Shown: positions 41,129 through 49,889, counted from the first letter of the stretch. The stretch: DNA of 64,000 nucleotides from Myxococcaceae bacterium (GCA_004297725.1 SCUS01000071.1:434001-498000), one strand, 5' to 3'. Translations and numbers: made by a program. The notes: generated by a model from the letters alone, not told the origin.

Positions 41129-42394
41129 TCAGGCGATGGGCGGCGGCGGGAAGGTCAGCGTGGCGGTGGTGCCGACGCCGTCGGAGCGGTGGGTGATGGA
41201 GCCTCCGTGGAGCGCCGCGGCGCCCTGGGCCAGGTACACGCCGAGGCCCATGCCCTGGCCGGGCTCGCGCGTCGAGAAGAAGGGCTCGCCGACGTGGGCG
41301 AGGTCGGCGGCGGGAATCCCGACGCCCCGGTCGATGACCTGGAGCGAGAGCGATCCGTCGGGCTCGGCGGCGAGGGAGACGACGATGGGCTCGCGGCTCG
41401 CGGCGGCGAGGGTGGCCTGCCTCGCGTTGTCGAGCAGCGTCACCACGGCCTGGCGCATCGCCTCCGGGTCGATCGCCCGCTCGACGCCGCGCGCCTCCAG
41501 CGAGAGCGTCACCGGGAAGCCCCTCGCGCCGCCCGACCACTGCTCCACGACCTCCTCGAGCCACCCGGCGAGCTCGACGGTCTCCCTCTCGGCCTCTCCG
41601 CTCTCGCTCGGCCTGCGCATCCTCCCGAGGATCGCCTTGCACCGCCGCACCTCCTCTCGGATGCGGTCGGCCTGCGCCTGCGTCTCGGGCTGCCCTTCGA
41701 GCATCTCCGACAGCTCCGCGGCGAGGATGGCCACGGTGCCGAGGGGGGTGTTGAGCTCGTGCGCTGCGCCCGCCGCGACGGTGCCGAGGGCGCTCTGACG
41801 GATGGCCCGCTCGCGGTCGAGGCGCGCCGCGGCGAGCTCGGACTCGCGGCGGCGGAGCGACCCGGACACCCGGTCGACGAAGTACCAGAGCGCCCACGCG
41901 GTGAGGGCGAAGGCCAGCCACATCCCGCGCACGTGGAGCTGGAACATCCCCGCCGAGTGCCAGATGTGGATGGCCTCCGGGCGGGCGAGGAGCAGCCCCC
42001 CGAAGGCCGCCACCGCCCCGACGGTCACCGAGAGGCTCCAGCGACGGGGGATCATGATCCCCGCGATGGCCACCTGGAGCAGGTAGAGCGTGGTGAAGGG
42101 GTTCATCGCGCCGCCGGTGAAGATCAGCAGCGCGGTGAGGCCCACGATGTCGAGCAGGAGGTTGGCGGCGATGACCCAGTCGGGCAGCGCCCTGGTGCGC
42201 CGCAGCCGCAGCGAGAACACCACGTTGACGACCACCAGCGCCCCGACGATGCCCACCAGAGGGACCATCGGGAAGGGCGCGTGGAGCAGGTAGCGGGTGC
42301 CCGCGATGGAGCCCACCTGCGCGGCGATGGCGGCCCAGCGGAGGTGCACCAGCCAGCGCGCGTCGAAGGTGGCGGAGAGGGTGTTCTTCGGCAC
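41129..42394 (-). CDS. regB: RegB/PrrB-type redox sensor histidine kinase
   Basis: A 421-residue kinase from GTG 42394. Six membrane segments fill about 15-170. The quinone-type motif GGAMNPF (94-100) matches the GGxxNPF of RegB. The H-box is AAGAAHELNTPLGT with His212. The N, G1 and G2 boxes are LLDNARQA, DRGVGIPAADL and GQGMGLGVYLA. A Cys at 252 (RRCKAIL) is near where I expect the redox Cys of RegB. RegB/RegA control respiration and redox genes in proteobacteria. It lies 4 bases after regA and ends 69 bases before the TonB gene. Confidence 0.9.
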   Translation of the reverse strand: MPKNTLSATFDARWLVHLRWAAIAAQVGSIAGTRYLLHAPFPMVPLVGIVGALVVVNVVFSLRLRRTRALPDWVIAANLLLDIVGLTALLIFTGGAMNPFTTLYLLQVAIAGIMIPRRWSLSVTVGAVAAFGGLLLARPEAIHIWHSAGMFQLHVRGMWLAFALTAWALWYFVDRVSGSLRRRESELAAARLDRERAIRQSALGTVAAGAAHELNTPLGTVAILAAELSEMLEGQPETQAQADRIREEVRRCKAILGRMRRPSESGEAERETVELAGWLEEVVEQWSGGARGFPVTLSLEARGVERAIDPEAMRQAVVTLLDNARQATLAAASREPIVVSLAAEPDGSLSLQVIDRGVGIPAADLAHVGEPFFSTREPGQGMGLGVYLAQGAAALHGGSITHRSDGVGTTATLTFPPPPIA

Positions 42395-42398
42395 GGCG

Positions 42399-42950
42399 CT
42401 ACCGCTTCGGCGGGAGCTTCTGGAGCTTCCGCTGCAGCGAGCGGCGGTGCATCCCGAGGCGCCGCGCGGCCTCGGAGATGTTGCCCTGGGTGTCGGCCAG
42501 CACGCGCTGCAGGTGCTCCCACTGCGCCCGGTCGAGCGAGGGGACCGTCACGTCGCCCGCCGCCGCGGCGGCCTCCTCCTCGGGCCCGTGGTCGTCGAAG
42601 GCCGCGTCGATCTCCGCGGGCTCCGCGGGCTTGGTCAGGTAGTTGAGGGCGCCGCGCTTCACCGCCTCGATCGCCGTGGGGATCGACCCGTAGCCGGTCA
42701 ATACCACCACCTGTAAGCCGGGCTGCAGCTTGAGCAGCTCGCGAAGGAGGTCGAGGCCCGACATGGTGGGCATGCGCAGGTCGATGACCGCGCGCTCGAG
42801 GGCGACGTGGGCGGCGACGGCGACGGCCTCCTCGCCGCAGGAGGCCAGGTGCACCGACCAGCCGCGGCGGGTGAACGCCGCCCCGAGCGCCGCGCGGAAG
42901 GGCAGGTCGTCGTCGCAGAGGAGCATCGAGCGGGGCGCGGTGGCTTCCAT
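42399..42950 (-). CDS. regA: RegA/PrrA/ActR-type response regulator
   Basis: A 183-residue regulator from ATG 42950 (MEATAPRSMLLCDDD). Receiver domain: acidic pocket CDDD, phospho-Asp57 in VIDLRMP, Lys in TKPAEP. After an acidic linker the Fis-type HTH ends NISEAARRLGMHRRSLQRKLQKL, nearly the signature of RegA proteins. It is first in the leftward regA-regB pair. The 121-base gap to the divergent metal operon start (43072) holds inverted repeats (42996-43019) that could be RegA-type sites. Confidence 0.93.
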   Translation of the reverse strand: MEATAPRSMLLCDDDLPFRAALGAAFTRRGWSVHLASCGEEAVAVAAHVALERAVIDLRMPTMSGLDLLRELLKLQPGLQVVVLTGYGSIPTAIEAVKRGALNYLTKPAEPAEIDAAFDDHGPEEEAAAAAGDVTVPSLDRAQWEHLQRVLADTQGNISEAARRLGMHRRSLQRKLQKLPPKR

Positions 42951-43071
42951 CGTGACCCTCCGACGGCTACCACGACCGGGCGCGCCAGGAGGAGGGCGGC
43001 GCATGCGACATCATGCCGCAGCGCGCGCAGTTGTGGAGGCGACGGCAGGGTCCCATGTTCCGCCCGGTACG

Positions 43072-43476
43072 ATGAAGACCGCATGGACGAGATGGCTGAC
43101 GCTGCCGCTGATCGCTGCGCTCACGGGCTGCGGCGACGCCGGGGTGACGGCCGAGGAGGGCGCGCTCCCTTCGCTCTCCGAGCGGGGCACCTTCGCGCTC
43201 GAGATCGCCCACGACGACGGCGCCTTCCGACGCGGCTCCAACAGCTTCGCGGTGCGCGCCACCGACGGGGCGGGGCACGCGGGCTCGGTGGTGGGCGTGT
43301 CCGCCAGGATGCCCGGCCACGCTCACGGCACGACGCCCCCGCGCATCGACTGCGCCGACGGGGTCTGCCGGGTGAGCGACCTGGTGTTGGCGATGCCCGG
43401 CCGCTGGGAGATCACGCTTCAACTGGCGGTCCCTGGCGAGCAGGACGAGGCGCTCCTGGCCCCGGTGCTGCGTTGA
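43072..43476 (+). CDS. YtkA/FixH-like lipoprotein
   Basis: A 134-residue lipoprotein from ATG 43072: MKTAWTRWLTL...LTGCGDA. The domain (about 40-125) matches the YtkA-like type: GSNSFAVRATDGAGHAGSVV, then ARMPGHAHGTTPPRI with Met/His metal-type residues, then LAMPGRWEITLQL. YtkA-like domains occur in copper and cytochrome-related proteins. It is the first gene of the operon that carries the MbnP/MbnH-like pair and is divergent from regA. Confidence 0.75.
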   Translation: MKTAWTRWLTLPLIAALTGCGDAGVTAEEGALPSLSERGTFALEIAHDDGAFRRGSNSFAVRATDGAGHAGSVVGVSARMPGHAHGTTPPRIDCADGVCRVSDLVLAMPGRWEITLQLAVPGEQDEALLAPVLR

Positions 43477-43480
43477 CGCC

Positions 43481-44368
43481 GTGAGGTCCTCGCCCGCCAT
43501 CGCCGCGGCCCTCGCCGCGACGCTCGCTGTCCCCGCCGCGTGGGCGTGTCCGTGCGGCGGTGCGCTCGGCCCGGTGGCCCCGTGGACCCTCGCCGCCGAT
43601 CGGGTCGCGGCCTCGGCGTCGCTCTCGTACCAGGGCGAGCTGGGCACCGTCGACGCGCGCGGCAGGGCGTGGAGCCTGCCTCCCGGGGTGGCCACGCACC
43701 GCGCGCTGCTCGACCTCGCGGCGGCGTGGCGGGTGGTGCCCTCGGTCGAGCTCGCGGCGCAGTGGAGCGCGGCGTACACCGACCTCACGCTCCCGGGCGC
43801 GTCGAGCGCCGCGGTGACCGCGGGAGACCTCTCGCTGCGAGGGCGCTGGGAGTCCGCGGCGCCGCTGCGGCGGGTGGTTCCGCAGGTGGCGGCGTGGGTG
43901 GCGCTGCGGCTGCCGACGGGAGACTCGGGCAGCGGGGCGCTCGCGACGGTGACGGGCCTCGGGCTCGGGGCGTGGGAGCCCGCGGTGGGGGCCGAGCTGC
44001 GTTGGAGCGTGTCGACGCCGGTGACGCTGATCGCGCTGACGGAGGTGGGCGTGCGCGTGGCGCCGCTGGGTCCGGTGCGCCCGGGCGTGCGGTGGATGCT
44101 GGGCGCGGCCGTGTCGCACCAGCTCTCGTCGCGCTGGGGCTGGACCGCGGCGCTGACCGAGGTGCTCGAGGGCGAGGCCACCGAGGAGGGACAGTCGGTG
44201 GCAGGCAGCGGCACGCGGCGTACGCTGCTGGCGCTGGGCGCGACCACCCAGTGGACCGAGCGGCTGCGCACGATGATGACGATCAGCGGAGACGTGCCGG
44301 TGCCCGGGCTGGAGAGCAACATCACCACCCAGCTCCGAGCGGGCGTCACGGTGGTGTGGAGTCAATGA
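43481..44368 (+). CDS. Outer-membrane beta-barrel of the MbnP/MbnH-like operon
   Basis: A 295-residue exported protein from GTG 43481, with a signal peptide ending near PAAWACPCGG. The rest alternates short strands with aromatic ends (VPSVELAAQWSAAYTDLTL, RRVVPQVAAWVALRLPTG) and ends with a strand LRAGVTVVWSQ, matching small transporter-like barrels. The mature N-terminus CPCGG may bind metal. The gene lies 4 bases after the YtkA-like gene and overlaps an alternative MbnP start (44365). Confidence 0.7.
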   Translation: MRSSPAIAAALAATLAVPAAWACPCGGALGPVAPWTLAADRVAASASLSYQGELGTVDARGRAWSLPPGVATHRALLDLAAAWRVVPSVELAAQWSAAYTDLTLPGASSAAVTAGDLSLRGRWESAAPLRRVVPQVAAWVALRLPTGDSGSGALATVTGLGLGAWEPAVGAELRWSVSTPVTLIALTEVGVRVAPLGPVRPGVRWMLGAAVSHQLSSRWGWTAALTEVLEGEATEEGQSVAGSGTRRTLLALGATTQWTERLRTMMTISGDVPVPGLESNITTQLRAGVTVVWSQ

Positions 44369-44388
44369 AGACCGTGAAAGGAAGGCAG

Positions 44389-45333
44389 ATGCAGGGTTCG
44401 AGGACGCGCGAGATGATGGTCGTGGGGACGCTGCTTGCGGCGATCGGAGCGACCGGCTGCGGGAGCGAAGACACCCACGTCGACGACGGCCACGTCCACG
44501 ACAGCGGCGTAGTGACCGACAGCGGCGTAGTGACCGACAGCGGGGCGGTGACCGACAGCGGGGCGGTGTCCACCGAGGTGACCCTCCGCTTCGCGGCGAA
44601 GGTGGGCGAACTCCCCTTCCGCTGCGGGGAGACCTTCGCGAACGTAGGCACCACCGGGGGGCAGTGGAGCCCTACGGACTTCCGCTTCTATGTGCATGAC
44701 GTGAGGGTGGTGACGGCCGCGGGAGAGGTGCCGGTGGCGCTCACCCAGGACGGTCGCTGGCAGCACGAGTCCGTGGCGCTGCTCGACTTCGAGGACCGCA
44801 CCGGGCGATGCAGCAACGGCACGGCGGCCACGAACGCCCGGGTGGTCGGGACGCTCCCTGCGGGCACCGTCGGGCCCATCACCGGCGTGCGCTTCAAGCT
44901 GGGCGTGCCCTTCGCGCTCAACCACGCCAACCAGGCCCTCGCACCCTCGCCGCTCAACCTCTCCACCCTGTGGTGGAACTGGCAGGGCGGGTACAAGTTT
45001 CTCCGCATCGACGGCCAGATCATGAACCCGGTGCGCCCCGCCGCCGCCGACTGGTTCATCCACGTCGGCTCCACCGGGTGCAACGGCGGCGCCTCCGGAG
45101 GCGTCACCTCCTGCGCCAACCCCAACCGCGCCGAGGTCGAGCTCACCGGCTTCGACCCGTCGCGCAACACCGTGGTCGCCGACCTCGCGAGGCTCCTCTC
45201 GGAGAGCGACGTCCGGGTCACCACCGCCGCGCCCGGCTGCATGTCCGAGCTCGGCGACCCGGAGTGCCCGCCGGTGCTCCGAGGCCTCGGCATCGGCGAC
45301 GGGGCCACCCAGAACTTCTTCCGGATGGAGTAG
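44389..45333 (+). CDS. MbnP-like copper-binding lipoprotein (four-Cys metallo-mystery pair protein)
   Basis: A 314-residue lipoprotein. Start ATG 44389 (MQGSRTREM) follows AAGGAAG; ATG 44365, overlapping the upstream stop, is a possible alternative. The lipobox is GATGCGS, then a His-rich stretch (HVDDGHVHD) and four DSGVVT units. The domain matches MbnP / TIGR04052: DFRFYVHDVRVV, the tryptophan-rich TLWWNWQGGYKFLRIDG and paired Cys (CNGG...SC, GCMS...EC). In MbnP a Trp is converted to kynurenine by MbnH, making a tight copper site. The partner enzyme follows. Confidence 0.88.
   Translation: MQGSRTREMMVVGTLLAAIGATGCGSEDTHVDDGHVHDSGVVTDSGVVTDSGAVTDSGAVSTEVTLRFAAKVGELPFRCGETFANVGTTGGQWSPTDFRFYVHDVRVVTAAGEVPVALTQDGRWQHESVALLDFEDRTGRCSNGTAATNARVVGTLPAGTVGPITGVRFKLGVPFALNHANQALAPSPLNLSTLWWNWQGGYKFLRIDGQIMNPVRPAAADWFIHVGSTGCNGGASGGVTSCANPNRAEVELTGFDPSRNTVVADLARLLSESDVRVTTAAPGCMSELGDPECPPVLRGLGIGDGATQNFFRME
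44500..44571 (+). repeat. Four 18-bp tandem repeats coding DSG[VA]VT
   Basis: Units at 44500, 44518, 44536 and 44554 encode DSGVVT, DSGVVT, DSGAVT and DSGAVS. The first two are identical and the last two differ slightly, so the array expanded by slippage. It makes the flexible linker between lipid anchor and domain of the MbnP-like protein. Confidence 0.85.
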
Positions 45334-45347
45334 AGACGGTCCCACCC

Positions 45348-46514
45348 ATGCGAGCGACGGCGATCCGATGGCTGCTCGGGATGTCCCTCCTCTTCAGCGG
45401 GGCGCCGGGCTGTGGCGGCGAGGCGACCCCACCCGTGGAGGCGGCCGAGCCGCTGCTCACCATCCAGCCGCCCGCGGGCTTTCCCCCGCAGCGCCTCTCC
45501 CCGGACAACCCCTACTCCCTGGAGAAGGCCCGGCTCGGTCGCTACCTCTTCTATGACCGCCGGCTCTCGGGCAACGAGACCCAGTCCTGCGGCTCATGCC
45601 ACCAGCAGTCCAGGGCCTTCTCCGACGGCCGCGCCACCGGGCTCGGGTCCACCCGCGAGGACCACCCCCGCGGGCCCATGAGCCTCGCCAACGTGGGCTA
45701 TTTCTCCGCGCTCACCTGGGCCAATCCCGTGCAGCGAGAGCTCGAGCGCCAGGCCCTCGTCCCCCTCTTCGGAGAGCGCCCGGTGGAGCTCGGGCTCGTC
45801 GGTCGCGAGGCCGAGATGCTCGACCGCCTCCGCCGCGATCGCCGCTACCAGCAGATGTTTCCGAGGGCCTTCCCCGCCGACGCAGACCCCTTCACGGTGG
45901 CCAACGTCACCCGCGCCATCGCGATGTTCGAGCGCACCCTGGTGTCCGCCGACTCTCCCTTCGATCGCTTCTCCCGCGGCGACACCACCGCCATGTCGGA
46001 GAGCGCGCAGCGGGGCAACCAGCTCTTCTTCAGCGAGCGGCTGGAGTGCTTCCACTGCCACGGCGGGTACGCGTTCACCGACTCGGTGGTGAGCGCCAGC
46101 AGCGCCTTCGACGAGACGGCCTTCCACAACACCGGGCTCTACAACGTCGACGGGCGGGGGGCGTACCCGTCGGCGTCCACGGGCGTCCGAGACGTCACCG
46201 GGCGCGACGAGGACATGGGACGCTTCCGCGCGCCCACGCTGCGCAACATCGCCGTCACCGCGCCGTACATGCACGACGGCTCCATCGCCACCCTCGACGG
46301 GGTGATCGACCACTACGCCGCCGGCGGCCGCACCATCGCCAGCGGACCCAACGCGGGCGTCGGCCGGGACAACCCCCTGAAGAGCGGCTTCATCACCGGC
46401 TTCACCCTCACCGCGCAGGAGCGGCGCGACCTCATCGCCTTCCTCGAAGCCCTCACCGACGAGCGCTTCCTCCACGATCCACGCTACGCCGACCCCTTCG
46501 GCAACGAACGATGA
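45348..46514 (+). CDS. MbnH-like di-haem enzyme (MauG/CcP family)
   Basis: A 388-residue exported protein from ATG 45348, with a lipobox-like GAPGCGGE. Two haem motifs are seen: CGSCHQQSRAFSDG and CFHCHGGYAFTD. The late segment GRFRAPTLRNIAVTAPYMHDG is typical of the MauG/cytochrome c peroxidase family, and the pairing with the upstream MbnP-like gene matches TIGR04039. Known members oxidise a Trp of MbnP to kynurenine. It follows MbnP by 15 bases, and its stop overlaps the next gene (ATGA). Confidence 0.92.
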   Translation: MRATAIRWLLGMSLLFSGAPGCGGEATPPVEAAEPLLTIQPPAGFPPQRLSPDNPYSLEKARLGRYLFYDRRLSGNETQSCGSCHQQSRAFSDGRATGLGSTREDHPRGPMSLANVGYFSALTWANPVQRELERQALVPLFGERPVELGLVGREAEMLDRLRRDRRYQQMFPRAFPADADPFTVANVTRAIAMFERTLVSADSPFDRFSRGDTTAMSESAQRGNQLFFSERLECFHCHGGYAFTDSVVSASSAFDETAFHNTGLYNVDGRGAYPSASTGVRDVTGRDEDMGRFRAPTLRNIAVTAPYMHDGSIATLDGVIDHYAAGGRTIASGPNAGVGRDNPLKSGFITGFTLTAQERRDLIAFLEALTDERFLHDPRYADPFGNER

Positions 46515-46942
46515 GACTCACCGCGCCGCTCCTCTCGCTCGCGCTGCTCTCGGCCTGCTCTAGCGACCCCGTCGACCCCGCTCCTGGGCTCGCGGCCTGC
46601 GCCCGCATCGCCGAGCGCTGCCACCCCTACGAGGCGCTCTCGCTCACGGCCTCGGACTGCCAGCGCTACGCCCACGCCAACAACGGCCCCGTGTGCCTCT
46701 CCCGGGAGGCCGAGTGCCTCGCGGCCTGCCCCTCCGTGGCCGACGCGGGCGCCACCGACGGCGCGCTGCCCTCGTCGCCCTGCGCCTCCCTCGTCTCGCT
46801 CTGCCACAGCGCCGCCACCGCGGAGGTCAGGGCGTGCCACGACCTCGGGCACCTCGGCGACCCGGCGATGTGCTCGGCCCGCCATGACGCCTGCGTGGCG
46901 GAGTGCTCTCCCCGCGACGCCGGGGGCTCCGACTTGTACTAG
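46511..46942 (+). CDS. Cys-rich lipoprotein with a duplicated 6-Cys domain
   Basis: A 143-residue lipoprotein (MRLTAPLLSLALLSACSS). The mature part has 12 Cys in two copies of one pattern, C-x6-CH-x(9-11)-C-x11-C-x6-C-x3-C: first copy from CARIAERCH to CLAAC, second from CASLVSLCH to CVAEC. The duplication is clear from spacing and the repeated CH. I know no family. It overlaps the MbnH-like stop by ATGA, so it probably works with that pair, perhaps as a metal carrier or disulfide-stabilised partner. Start is fixed by the coupled ATG. Confidence 0.8.
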   Translation: MRLTAPLLSLALLSACSSDPVDPAPGLAACARIAERCHPYEALSLTASDCQRYAHANNGPVCLSREAECLAACPSVADAGATDGALPSSPCASLVSLCHSAATAEVRACHDLGHLGDPAMCSARHDACVAECSPRDAGGSDLY

Positions 46943-46992
46943 CCTGAGCGGGTGGGCTACCCGATGCCCCGTGGAGGGCGGTTGGCCCCCCC

Positions 46993-48876
46993 GTGAAAGC
47001 TCACCTGACCTTGTCTTCGCATCAGCATGAGTGGCGCTCGACGGTGGCCGCGGGCGCGCTGCTCCTCCTTCCCTCGCTCGCCAGCGCGCAGAGCCCGCCG
47101 AGGGTCGCGGACTACACCTTCACCGCGACGCTCGACCCGGTCCGCCACACGGTGCGCGCCGACGGGACCATCCGCTGGACCAACCCCTCCTCGGTCGCCG
47201 TCTCCGAGCTCTGGCTGCACCAGTACCTCAACGGCTTCTCCGGCCCGCGCACGTACTTCATGCGCACCCGCTCGGCGGGCACCTGGCCCGCGCACCCGCC
47301 GCACTGGGGCCGCCTCGCCATCGAGTCCCTGCGCGCCGCCGACGGCACCGACCTGCTCACCACCGCCACCCCCGACCCTGCGGTGCCGGAGGACGACTCG
47401 CAGCTCCGCGTCGCGCTGCCCCGCGCGGTGGCCCCGGGCGCCACGATCGAGCTCGCGGTGCGCTTCACCGCCACGCTCCCGGAGATGGTGGCGCGCACCG
47501 GCTACCACGGCTCGTTTCACATGGTGGCGCAGTGGTTTCCCAAGGTCGCGGTGCTTGAGCCCGACGGCGCCTGGGCCCACTTCCCCTTCCACGCCAACAG
47601 CGAGTTCTACTCGGACTTCGGCCGCTACGACGTCCGCATCCGGTACCCGCGGGGCTACACCATCGGCGCGACCGGGCCGCGCGTGGAGGGCCCGGCCCTG
47701 GTCGACGGGCTGATGGAGCAGCGCCACGTCCTCGAGGGCATCCACGACTTCGCCTTCACCGCGTGGGACCACTTCCGCCGCGCCGACCGGAGGCTGCAGC
47801 GCGTCGAGGTGCACGTGCTCCACTCGCCCGGCGACGAGCGAGGCGCGGCCCGCACCCTCGACCTCCTCTCCGGCGCCCTCCCGGCCTTCGAGCGCCGCTT
47901 CGGCCCCTATCCCTACCCCGTGCTGACCGTGGTGCTGCCCCCGCCTGGAGCCTCCGCCGCCGGGGGGATGGAGTACCCGACGCTCATCAGCACGGGGTCG
48001 CTCTGGTGGGGCCCGCGGCGCGCCCGAGACGTGGAGTACGTCACCCTCCACGAGTTCGGGCACCAGTACTTCTACGGGATGCTGGCCTCCAGCGAGCATC
48101 GCCATCCCTTCCTCGACGAGGGCTTCTGCGAGTACGCCACCGCCCGGGTGATGGAGGACCTCTTCGGCCGCGGCGGTCCGCTCCTCGACCTCCCGATGCT
48201 GGGCCCTCGCCTCGACGCCTGGAGCTGGGAGGCGCTCGGCTCGGCGGGCATCGCGCACCCTCTCGCGCTCGACCTCGGGGCCGACCAGTTTCCCACCTGG
48301 GGGCGCTACGGCGAGCACGTGTACTCCCGCGCCGCGATCGTGCTGCGCACCATGGAGCGCCGCCTCGGCACCCGGCTCTTCACCGCGACGCTGCGCGCCT
48401 ACGTCGACCGGGCGCGCTTCGGCCACCCCACGCCGGAGACCTTCTACGCCGTGGTGCGGGAGCAGCTCGGGCCCCCGTGGGAGGCCTTCGCGCGCACCGC
48501 CTTCGGCACCCCGTGGCGGTACAACCTCGCGGTCACCGGGGCCTCCAGCGCCCGGGACCCGGACGGCCGATGGAGGGGCTACGCCGTCGTCGACCGGGAA
48601 GGTCCCTTCGACCTGCCGGTGAACGTGGTCTTCACCGACGTGAGGGGGAGCCGCAACGTGGTGCGCATCGCCAACGACCGGGGGATGACCATCGTCCCCT
48701 ACGACGGCACCTCGGCGCTGCGCTCGGTCTCCGTCGACCCCGAGGACACGCTGCCCCTCGAGCAGCGCCGCCTGGACAACGCCCGCATGGCCGACGGGCA
48801 CCACGCGACGACGCTCCCGCTCATCGGCCGCGTCGCCTACTGGGTCGCCATCGCGCTGGGGAGCGTGGGGCCATGA
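46993..48876 (+). CDS. M1-family-like zinc metallopeptidase
   Basis: A 627-residue exported peptidase from GTG 46993, with signal peptide ending near SLASAQ. A beta-rich N-terminal domain (40-250) is followed by the gluzincin core HEFGHQYFYG (HExxH at 353-357) and the third ligand Glu376 in FLDEGFCEYA, eighteen residues later, the M1 pattern. The GAMEN-like motif is seen as AGGMEYPTLI. It is coupled to the next membrane-protein gene by ATGA. Confidence 0.9.
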   Translation: MKAHLTLSSHQHEWRSTVAAGALLLLPSLASAQSPPRVADYTFTATLDPVRHTVRADGTIRWTNPSSVAVSELWLHQYLNGFSGPRTYFMRTRSAGTWPAHPPHWGRLAIESLRAADGTDLLTTATPDPAVPEDDSQLRVALPRAVAPGATIELAVRFTATLPEMVARTGYHGSFHMVAQWFPKVAVLEPDGAWAHFPFHANSEFYSDFGRYDVRIRYPRGYTIGATGPRVEGPALVDGLMEQRHVLEGIHDFAFTAWDHFRRADRRLQRVEVHVLHSPGDERGAARTLDLLSGALPAFERRFGPYPYPVLTVVLPPPGASAAGGMEYPTLISTGSLWWGPRRARDVEYVTLHEFGHQYFYGMLASSEHRHPFLDEGFCEYATARVMEDLFGRGGPLLDLPMLGPRLDAWSWEALGSAGIAHPLALDLGADQFPTWGRYGEHVYSRAAIVLRTMERRLGTRLFTATLRAYVDRARFGHPTPETFYAVVREQLGPPWEAFARTAFGTPWRYNLAVTGASSARDPDGRWRGYAVVDREGPFDLPVNVVFTDVRGSRNVVRIANDRGMTIVPYDGTSALRSVSVDPEDTLPLEQRRLDNARMADGHHATTLPLIGRVAYWVAIALGSVGP

Positions 48877-49721
48877 TCCGCTGGATCTCCACGGGCGGAC
48901 GCACCGGCGTCGTGCTGGGCGTCGCCGCGATCGAGGTGGGCCTCGCGTGGCTGCTGGGCCTCGCCTCGACGGCCTCGGTGGCCGAGACCCTGTCCGAGCA
49001 CCCGCTGGGCTTCGCCGCGCTCTTCGCGCAGGGTGGGCGGCTGCTGGGCGAGCTCATCACGCTCAACGGCCAGGCGTGGGCGCCCATCGGGGTGCTGCTG
49101 GCGGTCGCGGTCCTGGCCTGGTCGGTCGTGTGGATGCTGCTGGGAGGGATGTTCCCGGTGCTGGGCTCGACCTCGGGGGTGCGCTGGCACCGGGCCGCCG
49201 CCGAGTCGCTGCGCCGGGCGCCCACGCTGCTGGGGCTCGCGGCCATCGCAGGGATGGGCTACGCGCTCGCGGCCTTCGCGGGCTACGCCGCGACGGGCTG
49301 GGGCGCTCGCACGGCGCTGACGCGCTTCGACGTGAGGGTGATCACGCTGCTGGAGCTGGTGGGCTGGATCCTCGGCGGGGCGCTCGCGGGGCTCGTCACG
49401 GTCTGGCACGACACGGCCCGCGCGCACGCGATGGCCAGAGGCAAGACCGCCATGCCGTCCTCCGGCGCGGCGGCCTTGCAGATGGCGCGAGAGCCGCTGT
49501 CGACGGTGGCGGCGGGCGCGGGCTACGGGCTGGTGGCGTGGAGCTACCTCGGCGCGGCCTGGGCGCTCTCGGGCCTGCTGGCGGGGAAGACCTCGACCGC
49601 GGTGGTGGTGACGCTGATGGTGGCGCGGCACCTCGCGGTGCTGGGCCGGGTGCATGCCCGGATGAAGTGGTTCGTCTGGCTGGGACAGCGGGTGTCGCTG
49701 GCGAAGGCGAGGGCGGAGTAA
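48873..49721 (+). CDS. Polytopic membrane protein coupled to the M1 peptidase
   Basis: A 282-residue membrane protein from ATG 48873, overlapping the peptidase stop. I see about six or seven TM segments (for example TGVVLGVAAIEVGLAWLLGL, APIGVLLAVAVLAWSVVWML, LGLAAIAGMGYALAAFAGYA). No recognised family. Its tight coupling to the peptidase suggests a working partnership, for instance anchoring or control; this is inference from position. Confidence 0.7.
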   Translation: MIRWISTGGRTGVVLGVAAIEVGLAWLLGLASTASVAETLSEHPLGFAALFAQGGRLLGELITLNGQAWAPIGVLLAVAVLAWSVVWMLLGGMFPVLGSTSGVRWHRAAAESLRRAPTLLGLAAIAGMGYALAAFAGYAATGWGARTALTRFDVRVITLLELVGWILGGALAGLVTVWHDTARAHAMARGKTAMPSSGAAALQMAREPLSTVAAGAGYGLVAWSYLGAAWALSGLLAGKTSTAVVVTLMVARHLAVLGRVHARMKWFVWLGQRVSLAKARAE

Positions 49722-49724
49722 GGC

Positions 49725-49889
49725 TCAGCGCGCGCCGGAGGCGAGGTATCCCATCACGGCGCCGTAGACCGTGGAGATGTAGGGATTGGCGGTGATGGGG
49801 CACGCGCCCGACGAGCAGCCGACGAAGCGGTGATAGGCGTATCCGAGCGCCGCGCCCACGAGCGTGGCGAGCAGGACATGGAAGTTCAT
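49725..49889 (-). CDS. Small DUF6132-like membrane protein
   Basis: A 54-residue protein: MNFHVLLATLVGAALGYAYHRFVG, then CSSGACPITANPYISTVYG. The pair of Cys in CSSGAC and the NPYxS stretch fit a small two-TM family (DUF6132 by my memory), often near sulfur or redox genes. The Shine-Dalgarno AGGAC lies 6 bases upstream of ATG 49889. It is convergent with the membrane protein at 48873-49721 (3 bases apart). Confidence 0.7.
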   Translation of the reverse strand: MNFHVLLATLVGAALGYAYHRFVGCSSGACPITANPYISTVYGAVMGYLASGAR

